From Poriferisodalis sp965198245 (GTDB lineage Bacteria > Actinomycetota > Acidimicrobiia > Acidimicrobiales > Poriferisodalaceae), in the NCBI RefSeq assembly GCF_965198245.1, contig NZ_OZ240249.1:992001-1056000 (forward strand): 64,000 nt of DNA, in the 5' to 3' direction. The position numbers were made by a program, and so were the translations under genes. Of this stretch, positions 1-8,117 are shown one piece after another. Within the stretch, counting starts at the first letter, position 1, and each line of letters opens with the position of its first letter. A model generated the notes under the pieces. It saw only the letters and a list, made by a program, of their open reading frames with translations. It searched no databases and was not told the DNA's origin.

Positions 1-16
1 AAAGAGAGGTTCGGAG

Positions 17-307
17 ATGTTGCGACGAGTCGTTCACCCAGGAGAGGTGCTCAAGGGCGAGTTGGAGGAGTTTGGGATCACGCCCACTGAGTTCGCTCGC
101 CAGATTTCTGTGCCGCCCAATCGCGTGTCTCAGATCATCGCTGGCAAGAGGTCGATCACCGGGGACACCGCATTGCGCCTTGGGCACTGGTTCGGCGTGG
201 AGTCTCAGTTTTGGATGAATCTGCAAACGCAGTTCGATCTGGCGGTTGCTGGCCAGGAGATCGGCGAGACAGTGAGAGCTCTGCCGACTGCACGCCAACC
301 CGTCTGA
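17..307 (+). CDS. higA: HigA-family antitoxin (HTH XRE type)
   Basis: A 96-residue protein that looks like the DNA-binding antitoxin of a HigBA module. It opens with the HPGEVL motif typical of this family, followed by an XRE-type helix-turn-helix (about residues 20-65, with VPPNRVSQIIAGKRSIT as the recognition part) and the WFGVESQFWMNLQ segment common in HigA. The purine-rich stretch AAAGAGAGG ahead of the ATG can serve as ribosome binding site. In this family the HigB toxin gene normally lies immediately upstream, which here falls outside the window, so the pair cannot be confirmed. The antitoxin would neutralise HigB and repress its own promoter. Confidence 0.9.
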   Translation: MLRRVVHPGEVLKGELEEFGITPTEFARQISVPPNRVSQIIAGKRSITGDTALRLGHWFGVESQFWMNLQTQFDLAVAGQEIGETVRALPTARQPV

Positions 308-361
308 CAAGCAACCTCCTGGGCTGGCTGGGGTAAGCGGGGCACAAATGTTGGCGCTGCT

Positions 362-3046
362 CTACAGCGGGGTGCCGTCGGGGTGCAGGTAGTCGCGGCT
401 GATGTGGCCTTCGTCGCAGAGCGCCTGCCACTGGTCGTCGTCCATGCCGAGGAGTCCTCGGAACACGTACTCGTTGGCGTCGCCCAGGATGCCGATCGGC
501 CTCCACGGCATCTCGGGGCCATCCCAGCGCCACTGGCGACCTGGGAAGCTGTGCCAGCCCTGCTCGGTCGAGCCGTTTTCTCGAAACCAGCAGCGATCCG
601 CCATCTGCGGATCGGTCCGAAGCTGTGACTCGCGCAGCACTTGACCAGCCGGTACACCGGCCACTTGGCACTGATGGAAGGCCTCGGCCGAGGTGCGCTG
701 CTGCGTCCAGGCGCTGACGCGAGCGTCGATCTCGTCATGGTGAGCCATGCGGCCTTCGTGTCTAGACAGCCGTTCATCTGATGCGAGGGGCGGCGCACGC
801 TCGCCGGCCGTCCGATCCAACAGAATGGCGAGCGCCCGCCAGTCGTCGTCGTTCTCGCACGCGATGACTACCCACTCATCGTCCTGGTCCGGACGGGCGG
901 GGTCCACAGCGCAGCGGTAGCAACCCTGGGGTGCACGTGCGACGGACCGATTTCCCAGCGGATGATGGCGGGTTCCGTTGGCCGCAGCGTCGATGAAGTA
1001 CTCGCCGATGTGCTGCATCACGTTTTCCGATTGGGAGAACTCGATGAGTTCGCCGACGCCTGTTCCGCCTTCCCCGTCGGCGCCGTCCCGTCGGGCCAGC
1101 ACTGCCAGCACAGCGAAAGCGGCCGTTGCAGCGCTGGCGGGATCCATGTGGAAGACCGACGTCAGGCTCGTGGGGTCGTCGTCGGCGTAGCCGCGCAGCC
1201 CGGTCAGCCCGCACATCGCCTCGAAATTGGCGCCGAATCCCAGCCAATCGGCCGAGGGCCCGTCGAGACCCATGGGCGGCATCCGCAGCATGATCACCCG
1301 CGGGTTCGCTGCGTGGACCGTCTCCCAGTCGATGCCCAGCTTCGCCAGCACCCCGATGGAGTTGTTCTCCACGATCACGTCGACGTGATCCAGCAGCCGC
1401 CGCAGCGTCTCGCGGCCCAACTCGGTGCGCGGGTCCAGCGTGCAGCTCAGCTTGCCCCGGCCGTGTGAGCTGAACATGTTCTGACGGTTCCACGGCCGCG
1501 GTCCCGGATCGTTGTCGGGGTAGCCCGACAGCGGCCCCAGCTCGCGCACGACTTCGGCAGGCGGGCGCGCCATCAGGCCCCGCGTGGCGGTCGGGAAGAC
1601 GAACGGGTTGTCGACCCGGATCACCTCCGCGCCGAGGTCGGACAGGTACATCGTGCAGCCGGGGCCTGCCCACACCACAGTGAGGTCCAGAACTCGGATG
1701 CCGTCGAGCGGCAGCCGCGGAGGCTCATGATCGATCCGCGCGTGCGTGCCGACTGAGCTGGCCGATGCATTGCTCGCTGCAGCATCGCTGGCCGAAGCGT
1801 CGCTGCGGGAGCGTTCAGCGGCGCGGGCACGCGTCGCAGCGTCGTGCTCGCCGAGCAACGGTGCCGGCGCCGGCACATCTGGCTGAGCATCCGCGCCAGC
1901 GTGCAAGCGAAATGGCGCTGTGAGCTGGGTCACGGTCCCAGCGACAGGATGGGTGACCTCGACGAAGACACCGCGGGAGACGAAGTGCTCGTCGTCGAGC
2001 ACATCGACCGGTGCGTTCAGTGGCGTCACCGCCCACTTGTGGACTTGCGCCGCTGCCGCCACGCTCGCCTTGGAATGGCTGAACAGCCACGGGTACAAGG
2101 CAGTCTCGACCATGTCGGGCAGGTCGGGATCGAACACCCACCGGGGACTCGCGAATCGTTCGGCCAGCGAACTGCCGTCTTCGCCATCGCCCAGGCCCAG
2201 TCCGGCCGCAGCCAGCGTCTGCACCATCCGGGGCGCCCATGTGGGGAGGGTGAAGACGAGCGCCCAGCCATCGGTCACGGGGTAGAAGCCGACGGGCGAC
2301 GCCCGCTGGGGCTGGCGGGGCTCACGTGCCACATCGGTGCCGGTGTACGCCTGGTAGATGAGGTACGAGCTGCGACGGTCGATGGTGCCGGCCTGGGCCT
2401 CGAACGCTGATACGTCGACATGGGCTGGGCGACCGCTGCGCTGGCTGATCTGGAACGCCGCCAGCGTCGGCACGGCCGCCAGATTGCCGACTTGATACGA
2501 GGTGACATCACCGCTCAGCTTCACCGGCTCGCGCTCGTCGATGCCGGTGCCCCACATCGGCCCGCCCATTGCGTACGTGACGATGTCGCTGCCCCGGTAG
2601 CCGGCCTCCGCGTACGGACCGGACTGGCCGAACGGTGTGATCGAGGTCAGCACGATGCCAGGGCTCAGGAGGCACATCGTGTCGTAGCCGAGCCCGATGG
2701 CATCGAGATGTCCTGGTGCGAACGACTCGATCACGATGTCGGATTCCGCCACGAGCGCCCGGACGAAATCGACGTCGTCAGTGCTCGGCGACGGCACGTC
2801 GAGGTCGGCGATCACGCTCTGTTTGTTGGTGTTCAGGTGCAGGAAGAGCGGCGAGCGCTCCAGGCTGCCGGCCCCTGATGGCGTTCCCGAAGGGCCCCAC
2901 GGACCGTGGCGACGCGCCGGATCACCACCCGGCGGCTCCACCTTGATGACGTCGGCGCCGTGGTCGGCGAAGAGCTTGCCCAGGTACGGACCCGAGATTC
3001 CCGTCGCCAGTTCCAGCACTCGAATGCCGGCCAACAACTGGCTCAC
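362..3046 (-). CDS. Fused double CaiB/BaiF (family III) CoA-transferase
   Basis: An 894-residue protein made of two complete CoA-transferase family III domains in tandem (about residues 1-400 and 445-890). Each starts with the same signature (IRVLELATGISGPYLGKLFA and IRVLDLTVVWAGPGCTMYLS). Between them lies a linker rich in Ala, Ser and Asp. Single-domain members are about 400 residues and work as interlocked dimers, so the fusion may form the dimer within one chain. Family members move CoA between acyl donors and carboxylic acids; the substrate cannot be told here. The start is a GTG with a strong GGGGG ribosome site about 8 bases upstream. It is convergent with higA and followed upstream by the serine hydrolase gene on the same strand. 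Confidence 0.9.
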   Translation of the reverse strand: MSQLLAGIRVLELATGISGPYLGKLFADHGADVIKVEPPGGDPARRHGPWGPSGTPSGAGSLERSPLFLHLNTNKQSVIADLDVPSPSTDDVDFVRALVAESDIVIESFAPGHLDAIGLGYDTMCLLSPGIVLTSITPFGQSGPYAEAGYRGSDIVTYAMGGPMWGTGIDEREPVKLSGDVTSYQVGNLAAVPTLAAFQISQRSGRPAHVDVSAFEAQAGTIDRRSSYLIYQAYTGTDVAREPRQPQRASPVGFYPVTDGWALVFTLPTWAPRMVQTLAAAGLGLGDGEDGSSLAERFASPRWVFDPDLPDMVETALYPWLFSHSKASVAAAAQVHKWAVTPLNAPVDVLDDEHFVSRGVFVEVTHPVAGTVTQLTAPFRLHAGADAQPDVPAPAPLLGEHDAATRARAAERSRSDASASDAAASNASASSVGTHARIDHEPPRLPLDGIRVLDLTVVWAGPGCTMYLSDLGAEVIRVDNPFVFPTATRGLMARPPAEVVRELGPLSGYPDNDPGPRPWNRQNMFSSHGRGKLSCTLDPRTELGRETLRRLLDHVDVIVENNSIGVLAKLGIDWETVHAANPRVIMLRMPPMGLDGPSADWLGFGANFEAMCGLTGLRGYADDDPTSLTSVFHMDPASAATAAFAVLAVLARRDGADGEGGTGVGELIEFSQSENVMQHIGEYFIDAAANGTRHHPLGNRSVARAPQGCYRCAVDPARPDQDDEWVVIACENDDDWRALAILLDRTAGERAPPLASDERLSRHEGRMAHHDEIDARVSAWTQQRTSAEAFHQCQVAGVPAGQVLRESQLRTDPQMADRCWFRENGSTEQGWHSFPGRQWRWDGPEMPWRPIGILGDANEYVFRGLLGMDDDQWQALCDEGHISRDYLHPDGTPL

Positions 3047-3126
3047 TGCTGCCCCCTTGTCCGGCCCCGAAGGTCAGTTCCGACGGGGCAAGTATGGCCG
3101 ATGGCCCAGAATCGCCCGGTGGCCCG

Positions 3127-4500
3127 TCAGCCCATCGTGACCAGGATCGGGGCAAGCGTGACGAGCAGGTCGTCCACGTCATTGTCGGCGTCGATGCCGA
3201 GCAGGTTGGCATTGATGGCGATGCCGAGGTCGAACGCGGGCACGTATGCAGCGATCGTGCGAAAGCCCGGCACGCCACCGCCGTGAGAGTGGACCGTCAG
3301 CCCCATGACTTCGTCGGTGTTGATGCCCAAGCCGTTGTTGTCGGCGGGATCCGGATGCCCAGTCGTCATGAGGGCGATCTGGCTCGCATCGAGGATGTCG
3401 CCTGCAAAAAGGCCTCGGATCAGCAGCGCCACGTCGCCGATGCGTGCTTCGATGCCGCCGCCGGTCCACCCGGCGGAACGGGCGAGCTCTTGGGGCATCG
3501 TGCCGATGTCGACGTAGATGGCGCCTTGGAGGGAGATCTTGTTGTCGCCGGTGAGCCCGAGGATCGGGCCCAAGACGTAGGCGAATGTGCCGCCGACGTA
3601 CCCGTTCGCGTTGGGCTCGGGCGGGAACTCGCTGGGTGTCAGATAGGTGTGCGACAGGCCAAGCGGATCGAACACCCGGGCACGCATCTCATCTGCCGCC
3701 GGGTTGTCGGTGACGGCTTCGATGAGCAAGCCCGCAGCGACGTAGCCGGTCGTGTTGTAGTGGCGTTCAGTGCCCAAGTCGGCCACTGGTCCGTAGGCCG
3801 CAGCGAACTCCAGGATCTCCTCGGGCGTCATCGGCTCATTCAGCCGTGGCGCCGCAAGTTGGAAGAACCTCGGGTCGACGGCGAACTCCACGAAGCCTGA
3901 GGTATGCCCGAGCAGGTCCCGCACGGTGACCGTCGCGGCGTGCTCGTATCCGGGTGCCCAGTCGTCGCCCAGGTAGTGCGCGACGGGCGCGTCGAACTCG
4001 ACCCGTCCTTCGGCGACGAGCTGCAAGACGACCGCGGCGGTGACGGCCTTGGTTACTGACCCGATGCGGACGTGGTGATCAGGGGTCATCGGCGTGTCAG
4101 TGGCGAGATCGCTGACACCCCAGGCGAACGTGAGTGGCTCAGCACCTCCCCGGGTGACGGCGAGCACTACGCCGGGGGCGCCGGTCTCATCCATCCACGC
4201 CAGGACGGCAGCGCTGAGCCGGTCGATGGGCTCCGCTGCAGGCTCGGCGGCCTTGGTGGTTTTAGGCGTCGACGCGGCCGTTGTCGCCGGTGCCGGGGCT
4301 TGCGTGGTGGGTGCCGGCGCCGCGGTGGTCTCCGACGCGGCCGTTGTCGCCGGAGCGGCCGTAGTGGTTGGAGCCGCTGCTTCGGTGGCCGGTGCCTGGG
4401 CTGTTCCGTCGCTCGCCGTGTCCGGCGAGGTGTCATCGGTGCTGCTGCACGCGGCTGCCAGCAAGCCGAGACCCAGCAGGACACATGCGAGCCGCTTCAT
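3127..4500 (-). CDS. Serine hydrolase lipoprotein (beta-lactamase / class C PBP fold)
   Basis: A 457-residue exported lipoprotein. The ATG at 4500 gives a signal peptide (MKRLACVLLGLGLLAAAC) whose Cys18 is the likely lipidation site. Then comes a low-complexity linker rich in Ala, Thr and Pro (about residues 19-85), as is common for surface-tethered actinobacterial proteins. The rest is a beta-lactamase/transpeptidase-like hydrolase with the catalytic S-x-x-K motif (IGSVTKAV), the Y-x-N motif (YNTTGY) and a C-terminal HSHGGGVPGF loop in the place of the KTG box. Likely activities are peptidase, esterase or amidase; the substrate is unknown. It is divergent from the acyl-CoA synthetase at 4655. 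A longer reading frame to 4761 exists but lacks a signal peptide at its start. Confidence 0.88.
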   Translation of the reverse strand: MKRLACVLLGLGLLAAACSSTDDTSPDTASDGTAQAPATEAAAPTTTAAPATTAASETTAAPAPTTQAPAPATTAASTPKTTKAAEPAAEPIDRLSAAVLAWMDETGAPGVVLAVTRGGAEPLTFAWGVSDLATDTPMTPDHHVRIGSVTKAVTAAVVLQLVAEGRVEFDAPVAHYLGDDWAPGYEHAATVTVRDLLGHTSGFVEFAVDPRFFQLAAPRLNEPMTPEEILEFAAAYGPVADLGTERHYNTTGYVAAGLLIEAVTDNPAADEMRARVFDPLGLSHTYLTPSEFPPEPNANGYVGGTFAYVLGPILGLTGDNKISLQGAIYVDIGTMPQELARSAGWTGGGIEARIGDVALLIRGLFAGDILDASQIALMTTGHPDPADNNGLGINTDEVMGLTVHSHGGGVPGFRTIAAYVPAFDLGIAINANLLGIDADNDVDDLLVTLAPILVTMG

Positions 4501-4654
4501 GCGCGAAGCGTAGGGACCCCAGCGGAGAGTGGGCGAGTCATCGGCGCCAGCGGTAGGCAGATTGTGTCGCTGCTTGCGCTCTTTCTGGCGCGTCGCAACG
4601 ACACCTGCGAGTATCTGCGGTGATCTCTGCCCGTGCGGGCCACAGGGGGCTGTT

Positions 4655-6229
4655 GTGAATCTGGGAATGCTGCTCTTTATGCCAGCAACCATTGCTGGCG
4701 AACAGGTCATCTTGATCGACACCTCGACGGAGGCCGGCGGCGGCAGCGCACGCGAAGTCACCTACCAGGATCTGCTCGACAACGTGTCACGCACCGCGGG
4801 AATGTTGACGATGCTCGGCGTCGGTGTCGGCGACCGTGTCGGCATCTTCGCCACCAACAGCGTCGAGTGCGTGGAAGCCATCTTCGGCGGTGCATTCGTC
4901 GGAGCCACCGTCGTGCCGATGAACTTCCGCGCCGGCGCCGAGGAGACGGCTCACCTGCTGAGCGACAGCGGCATCAGCGTGCTGTTCACCGAGTCTCGCT
5001 ACAGCGACCTGATCGAGCAGAACAAGCCCGCCGACCTCGAGCACCTCTACGTGCTTGACGACCCCGATTCCTATGCATCTGCACGAGACGAGGCATTCGA
5101 GCTGCCCGTTCCCGAAGATGTCGACTCCGACGGGCTGTGCGCGTTGCTGTACACCAGCGGCACCACGGCCATGCCCAAGGGCGTGAAGCTCACCAACGGC
5201 GCCATCACCGGCTATGTGATGGGCACCAACGACGCCGCCACGGGCGAAGACATGGGTCGCATGGCGGTAGCCGCGCCGCTTTACCACATCGCGGGGCTGA
5301 CCTCGATGCTCAACGCGCTGTACAGCGGGCGCGTTGTGGTGCTGCTGCCCCAATTCGAGGCCTCGTCGTGGATTGACTGCGTGCAGGCACACTCGGTGAC
5401 CCACGCCTTCCTGGTGCCCACCATGCTCGCTCGGGTGCTTGAGGCGCCCAATTTTGCTCACGAGGCATTTGGCGGCCTCGAGGCGATCACCTATGGCGCG
5501 GCGCCGATGCCGCCGTCGGTGATCCGGCGAGCCATTGATCTGTTCCCGCCGAACGTCGCGTTCGCCGGGGCATACGGTCAGACCGAGACAACCTCCACGG
5601 TGGCGGTCCTCGATCCCGACGATCACCGCATCTCCGGAACCTCCGAGGAGACCGAGCGCAAGCTGCACCGGCTGTCCTCGGTCGGGCAGGTGCTCGAGGA
5701 CGTGCAGGTCCGCATCGTCGATGCCGACAGCGGCGAGCCAGTCGCACCGGGCCGGATCGGCGAAGTGCAGCTGCAGACGTTTCGCGCGATGGACGGCTAC
5801 TGGGGCAATGACGAGAAGACCCGCGTGACGATCGACGAAGAGGGCTGGGTGCACACGGGCGACCTCGGCTACCTCGACGACGACGATTACCTGTTCCTTG
5901 CCGGCCGTACGGGCGACATGATCATCCGGGGTGGCGAGAACGTGCTGCCTGATGAGGTCGAGGCTGTGCTGTACGACCATCGGTCGGTGCTCGAAGCCGC
6001 GGTGGTGGGTCTGCCCAGCGAGGAATGGGGCGAACGCGTCACGGCCGCGGCGGTCGTGCGGCCCGGCAGCGGCACGACCGGCGACGATCTCGTGGCCCAT
6101 GCGCGCGAGCGCCTGGCGCCTTTCAAGCGTCCCGAGTTCGTGTACCTGATGGACGAGCTTCCGCGGACCTCCACCGGCAAGCTGCTGCGCCGCGACCTCA
6201 TACCGATGCTTGAAGAGCTGGGAATCTGA
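4655..6229 (+). CDS. Class I adenylate-forming acyl-CoA synthetase
   Basis: A 524-residue ANL-superfamily ligase that activates a carboxylic acid to the acyl-adenylate and then to the CoA thioester. The P-loop-like motif YTSGTTAMPKGVKL, the AYGQTETT motif (A5), the TGDLGY motif (A7), the GRTGDMIIRGGENVLPDEVE hinge (A8) and the C-terminal PRTSTGKLLRR lysine (A10) are all present. The GTG at 4655 is chosen because an AGGGGG ribosome site lies about 7 bases upstream; an ATG at 4667 is an alternative. Its neighbours (CoA-transferases, acyl-CoA dehydrogenases) suggest carboxylic-acid catabolism. The chain-length class cannot be told from sequence alone. Confidence 0.93.
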   Translation: MNLGMLLFMPATIAGEQVILIDTSTEAGGGSAREVTYQDLLDNVSRTAGMLTMLGVGVGDRVGIFATNSVECVEAIFGGAFVGATVVPMNFRAGAEETAHLLSDSGISVLFTESRYSDLIEQNKPADLEHLYVLDDPDSYASARDEAFELPVPEDVDSDGLCALLYTSGTTAMPKGVKLTNGAITGYVMGTNDAATGEDMGRMAVAAPLYHIAGLTSMLNALYSGRVVVLLPQFEASSWIDCVQAHSVTHAFLVPTMLARVLEAPNFAHEAFGGLEAITYGAAPMPPSVIRRAIDLFPPNVAFAGAYGQTETTSTVAVLDPDDHRISGTSEETERKLHRLSSVGQVLEDVQVRIVDADSGEPVAPGRIGEVQLQTFRAMDGYWGNDEKTRVTIDEEGWVHTGDLGYLDDDDYLFLAGRTGDMIIRGGENVLPDEVEAVLYDHRSVLEAAVVGLPSEEWGERVTAAAVVRPGSGTTGDDLVAHARERLAPFKRPEFVYLMDELPRTSTGKLLRRDLIPMLEELGI

Positions 6230-6275
6230 GGCTCGATCTGAGGCTGGGCGTGAACGCGCCGGGCTCGCTCGGTCC

Positions 6276-7496
6276 GTGAGCACCACCTCGGCTCTGGGGT
6301 ATCGCGACGATCACTTGCACCTGCTGGGGTGCGCCGCAGCACGCCGATCAGTGGACGTAAGTGCCGCTACGTCCATAGAAGAGTTGCTGGCCACAGTGCG
6401 GCAAGCCGTACGGCGCCGCAGCGCCGCTGCGTTGGCTGCGCGCCGCCAAGGCGGCGCCGTGTCGGCGGGTGATGCCTCGCACTCGTGGCTGCGGGTCTGG
6501 GGCTACGACGATGCGCTGCTCGATGAGCGGCGCCATCCCACGGTTGCCGAGCTGGACTCAGTCGCCGCCGGCTATCCCGCCGTGCTTCATCACATCACCG
6601 GTCATGTGGCCGTCGTCAACACCGCCGCGGGTCGGGCACTCGGCCTCGCGTCCGGCGATGTGCTCGTCGAGCGCCACGATGTGCTAGCGGCGGTGCCGCG
6701 GCCCGACCGCGCTGCGACGGTGGCATCTGTCACAGATGTGCTGACCGAACTGGCCACCGCGGGCATCAGCGCATGCACCGATGCGACGCACACGAACGAC
6801 CTCGCCGCGTTGGAACTGCTGGCTGAAGCGGCAGCGGGCGCGCCGTCTGTGGACGTCACGGCGATGGTGGGTGCCGACCGGCTCGACTCGCTCGGGGATC
6901 TGACCTTTGGCATGACCGTGCCGGGCCCGTCGGCTGTGTCCGATGAGGTTGGCGTGCGAATCGGTCACGCCAAGGTGATGCCGCCCCACGACGACGAAAG
7001 CGCGATCGCCGAAATGGTCGCGACTGCTCGCGCCTGCCGATTTCCCGTCGCCATCCACGCAATGGACATCGACACGTTGCAAGCATCTCTCGATGCCCTC
7101 GAAGCGCATCCGCCGATCCTCGACACGGCCCGGTCCGCCGGATCTGAGCGGATTGAGCCAGATCGGATTGAGCCCGATCGCATCGAACACTGTGCGCTTG
7201 CGCTGCCAGAGCAGCTCGACCGCATCGCACGGCTTGGCGTCGCCGTGGTTACGCAACCCAGCTTCGTGACCCGTCGTGAGCAGAAGTACCGCGATCAGCT
7301 CTCGGTCACGGAGCAGAGCTGGCTGTGGCCGCTCGCCAGCCTGCTGCGCCGTGGGATCAGGGTCACATTGTCTTCCGATGCCCCAACCGTGCCCCCGGAT
7401 CCCTCTGAGTGGATCGAAGCCGCAACCAGCCGCACCCTCGCCCCGGCCGAGCGCATCGACTCCCAGACCGCCCTGCGACTGTGCCAAGTCTTGTGA
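6276..7496 (+). CDS. Compact amidohydrolase (YtcJ-like, amidohydrolase 3)
   Basis: A 406-residue metal-dependent hydrolase. The first metal motif H-x-H is almost at the N-terminus (RDDHLHLLG), and AIHAMD, RIEHC and the late LSSDAPTVPPDP motif supply further expected ligands. YtcJ-type enzymes are usually about 520-560 residues with a beta-sandwich formed by both ends of the chain. This one lacks both sandwich halves: it begins at the H-x-H and ends at ALRLCQVL, where homologues go on to the G-x-GxxADLVVLD tail. A short tandem repeat (RIEPDRIEPDRIEH) sits near residue 290. The GTG start follows the synthetase gene by 46 bases, so the two are probably co-transcribed. Activity is plausible but unproven. 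Confidence 0.72.
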   Translation: MSTTSALGYRDDHLHLLGCAAARRSVDVSAATSIEELLATVRQAVRRRSAAALAARRQGGAVSAGDASHSWLRVWGYDDALLDERRHPTVAELDSVAAGYPAVLHHITGHVAVVNTAAGRALGLASGDVLVERHDVLAAVPRPDRAATVASVTDVLTELATAGISACTDATHTNDLAALELLAEAAAGAPSVDVTAMVGADRLDSLGDLTFGMTVPGPSAVSDEVGVRIGHAKVMPPHDDESAIAEMVATARACRFPVAIHAMDIDTLQASLDALEAHPPILDTARSAGSERIEPDRIEPDRIEHCALALPEQLDRIARLGVAVVTQPSFVTRREQKYRDQLSVTEQSWLWPLASLLRRGIRVTLSSDAPTVPPDPSEWIEAATSRTLAPAERIDSQTALRLCQVL

Positions 7497-7556
7497 CGGC
7501 GATGCCCACCCTGCGAGTTGCGGTGGCGGGCCAACACTGTGGGGCATCAAGACGAG

Positions 7557-8117
7557 CTAGGCAGCCGAGATGTTGATGCAGGAACCGCAGTCGATCACTT
7601 CGACAGGAACCGTGCGCGATCCGTAGTTGAGCCTCAATCCCTCGGCATCCAGGAACTCCTGTAACTGTTCCCGTTGTTTACCGACGGCGAGGTAGGCCCT
7701 CGGGGTGCTTTGCGCACCGACGCCGCTGAATGCATCATGCAGCACTCGAAGACCCTCCCGAAGCTGTTCCCCGGAATCAGGCCACGCGGCGGCACCGAGC
7801 TTGAGTTCGACCGCTGCCGCAACGTTCCGTTCGGGCAACGCAGCGACAACGGAGAAGTCGCACATTGGTGTCTCCTCGGATCGTCGACCGGTTTCTCGGT
7901 ACGTCGAACCTGTGATGTCAAGCTTCAGACGTGACTGGCACGAGCAGTCGCCGTCATCGCAGATGGTCACTTCGCAGTGGACATTTCCCGGAGTGTCGTC
8001 GTCGAGGAGTGTTGCGCTGTCGAGTCCACGTGCCCCCGCTTCGAGCAACCGGTCCCGAACGGAACAGGCAAGGCAATCGGCTTGGCCGCAGGGCGGCACT
8101 CCGACTCTGTCGGGCAT
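7557..8117 (-). CDS. Cys-rich PD-(D/E)xK-like putative nuclease, partner of the ATPase
   Basis: A 186-residue protein I do not recognise by name. The N-terminal third is rich in cysteine (positions 10, 15, 18, 48, 53, 58, 60), which suggests one or two zinc or iron-sulphur sites; CGSC near the C-terminus adds two more. From Asp87 there is a pattern CDFSVV followed by AAAVELKLG, that is D87 with E104-x-K106, then a helix EQLREGLRVLHDAF. This matches the core of PD-(D/E)xK nucleases. Its ATG directly abuts the TAG of the upstream ATPase gene, so the two are translationally coupled. I infer an ATPase-regulated effector nuclease; the fold needs a profile or structure search to confirm. Confidence 0.6.
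   Translation of the reverse strand: MPDRVGVPPCGQADCLACSVRDRLLEAGARGLDSATLLDDDTPGNVHCEVTICDDGDCSCQSRLKLDITGSTYRETGRRSEETPMCDFSVVAALPERNVAAAVELKLGAAAWPDSGEQLREGLRVLHDAFSGVGAQSTPRAYLAVGKQREQLQEFLDAEGLRLNYGSRTVPVEVIDCGSCINISAA

Noticed and set aside
4787..6286. A 499-codon minus-strand frame across the acyl-CoA synthetase gene
   Set aside because: Shadow of the synthetase; His/Arg/Val-rich and without domain similarity.
7276..7560. A 94-codon frame at the end of the amidohydrolase as a frameshifted continuation
   Set aside because: It does not encode the missing C-terminal tail of the family; it is an overlapping shadow frame.
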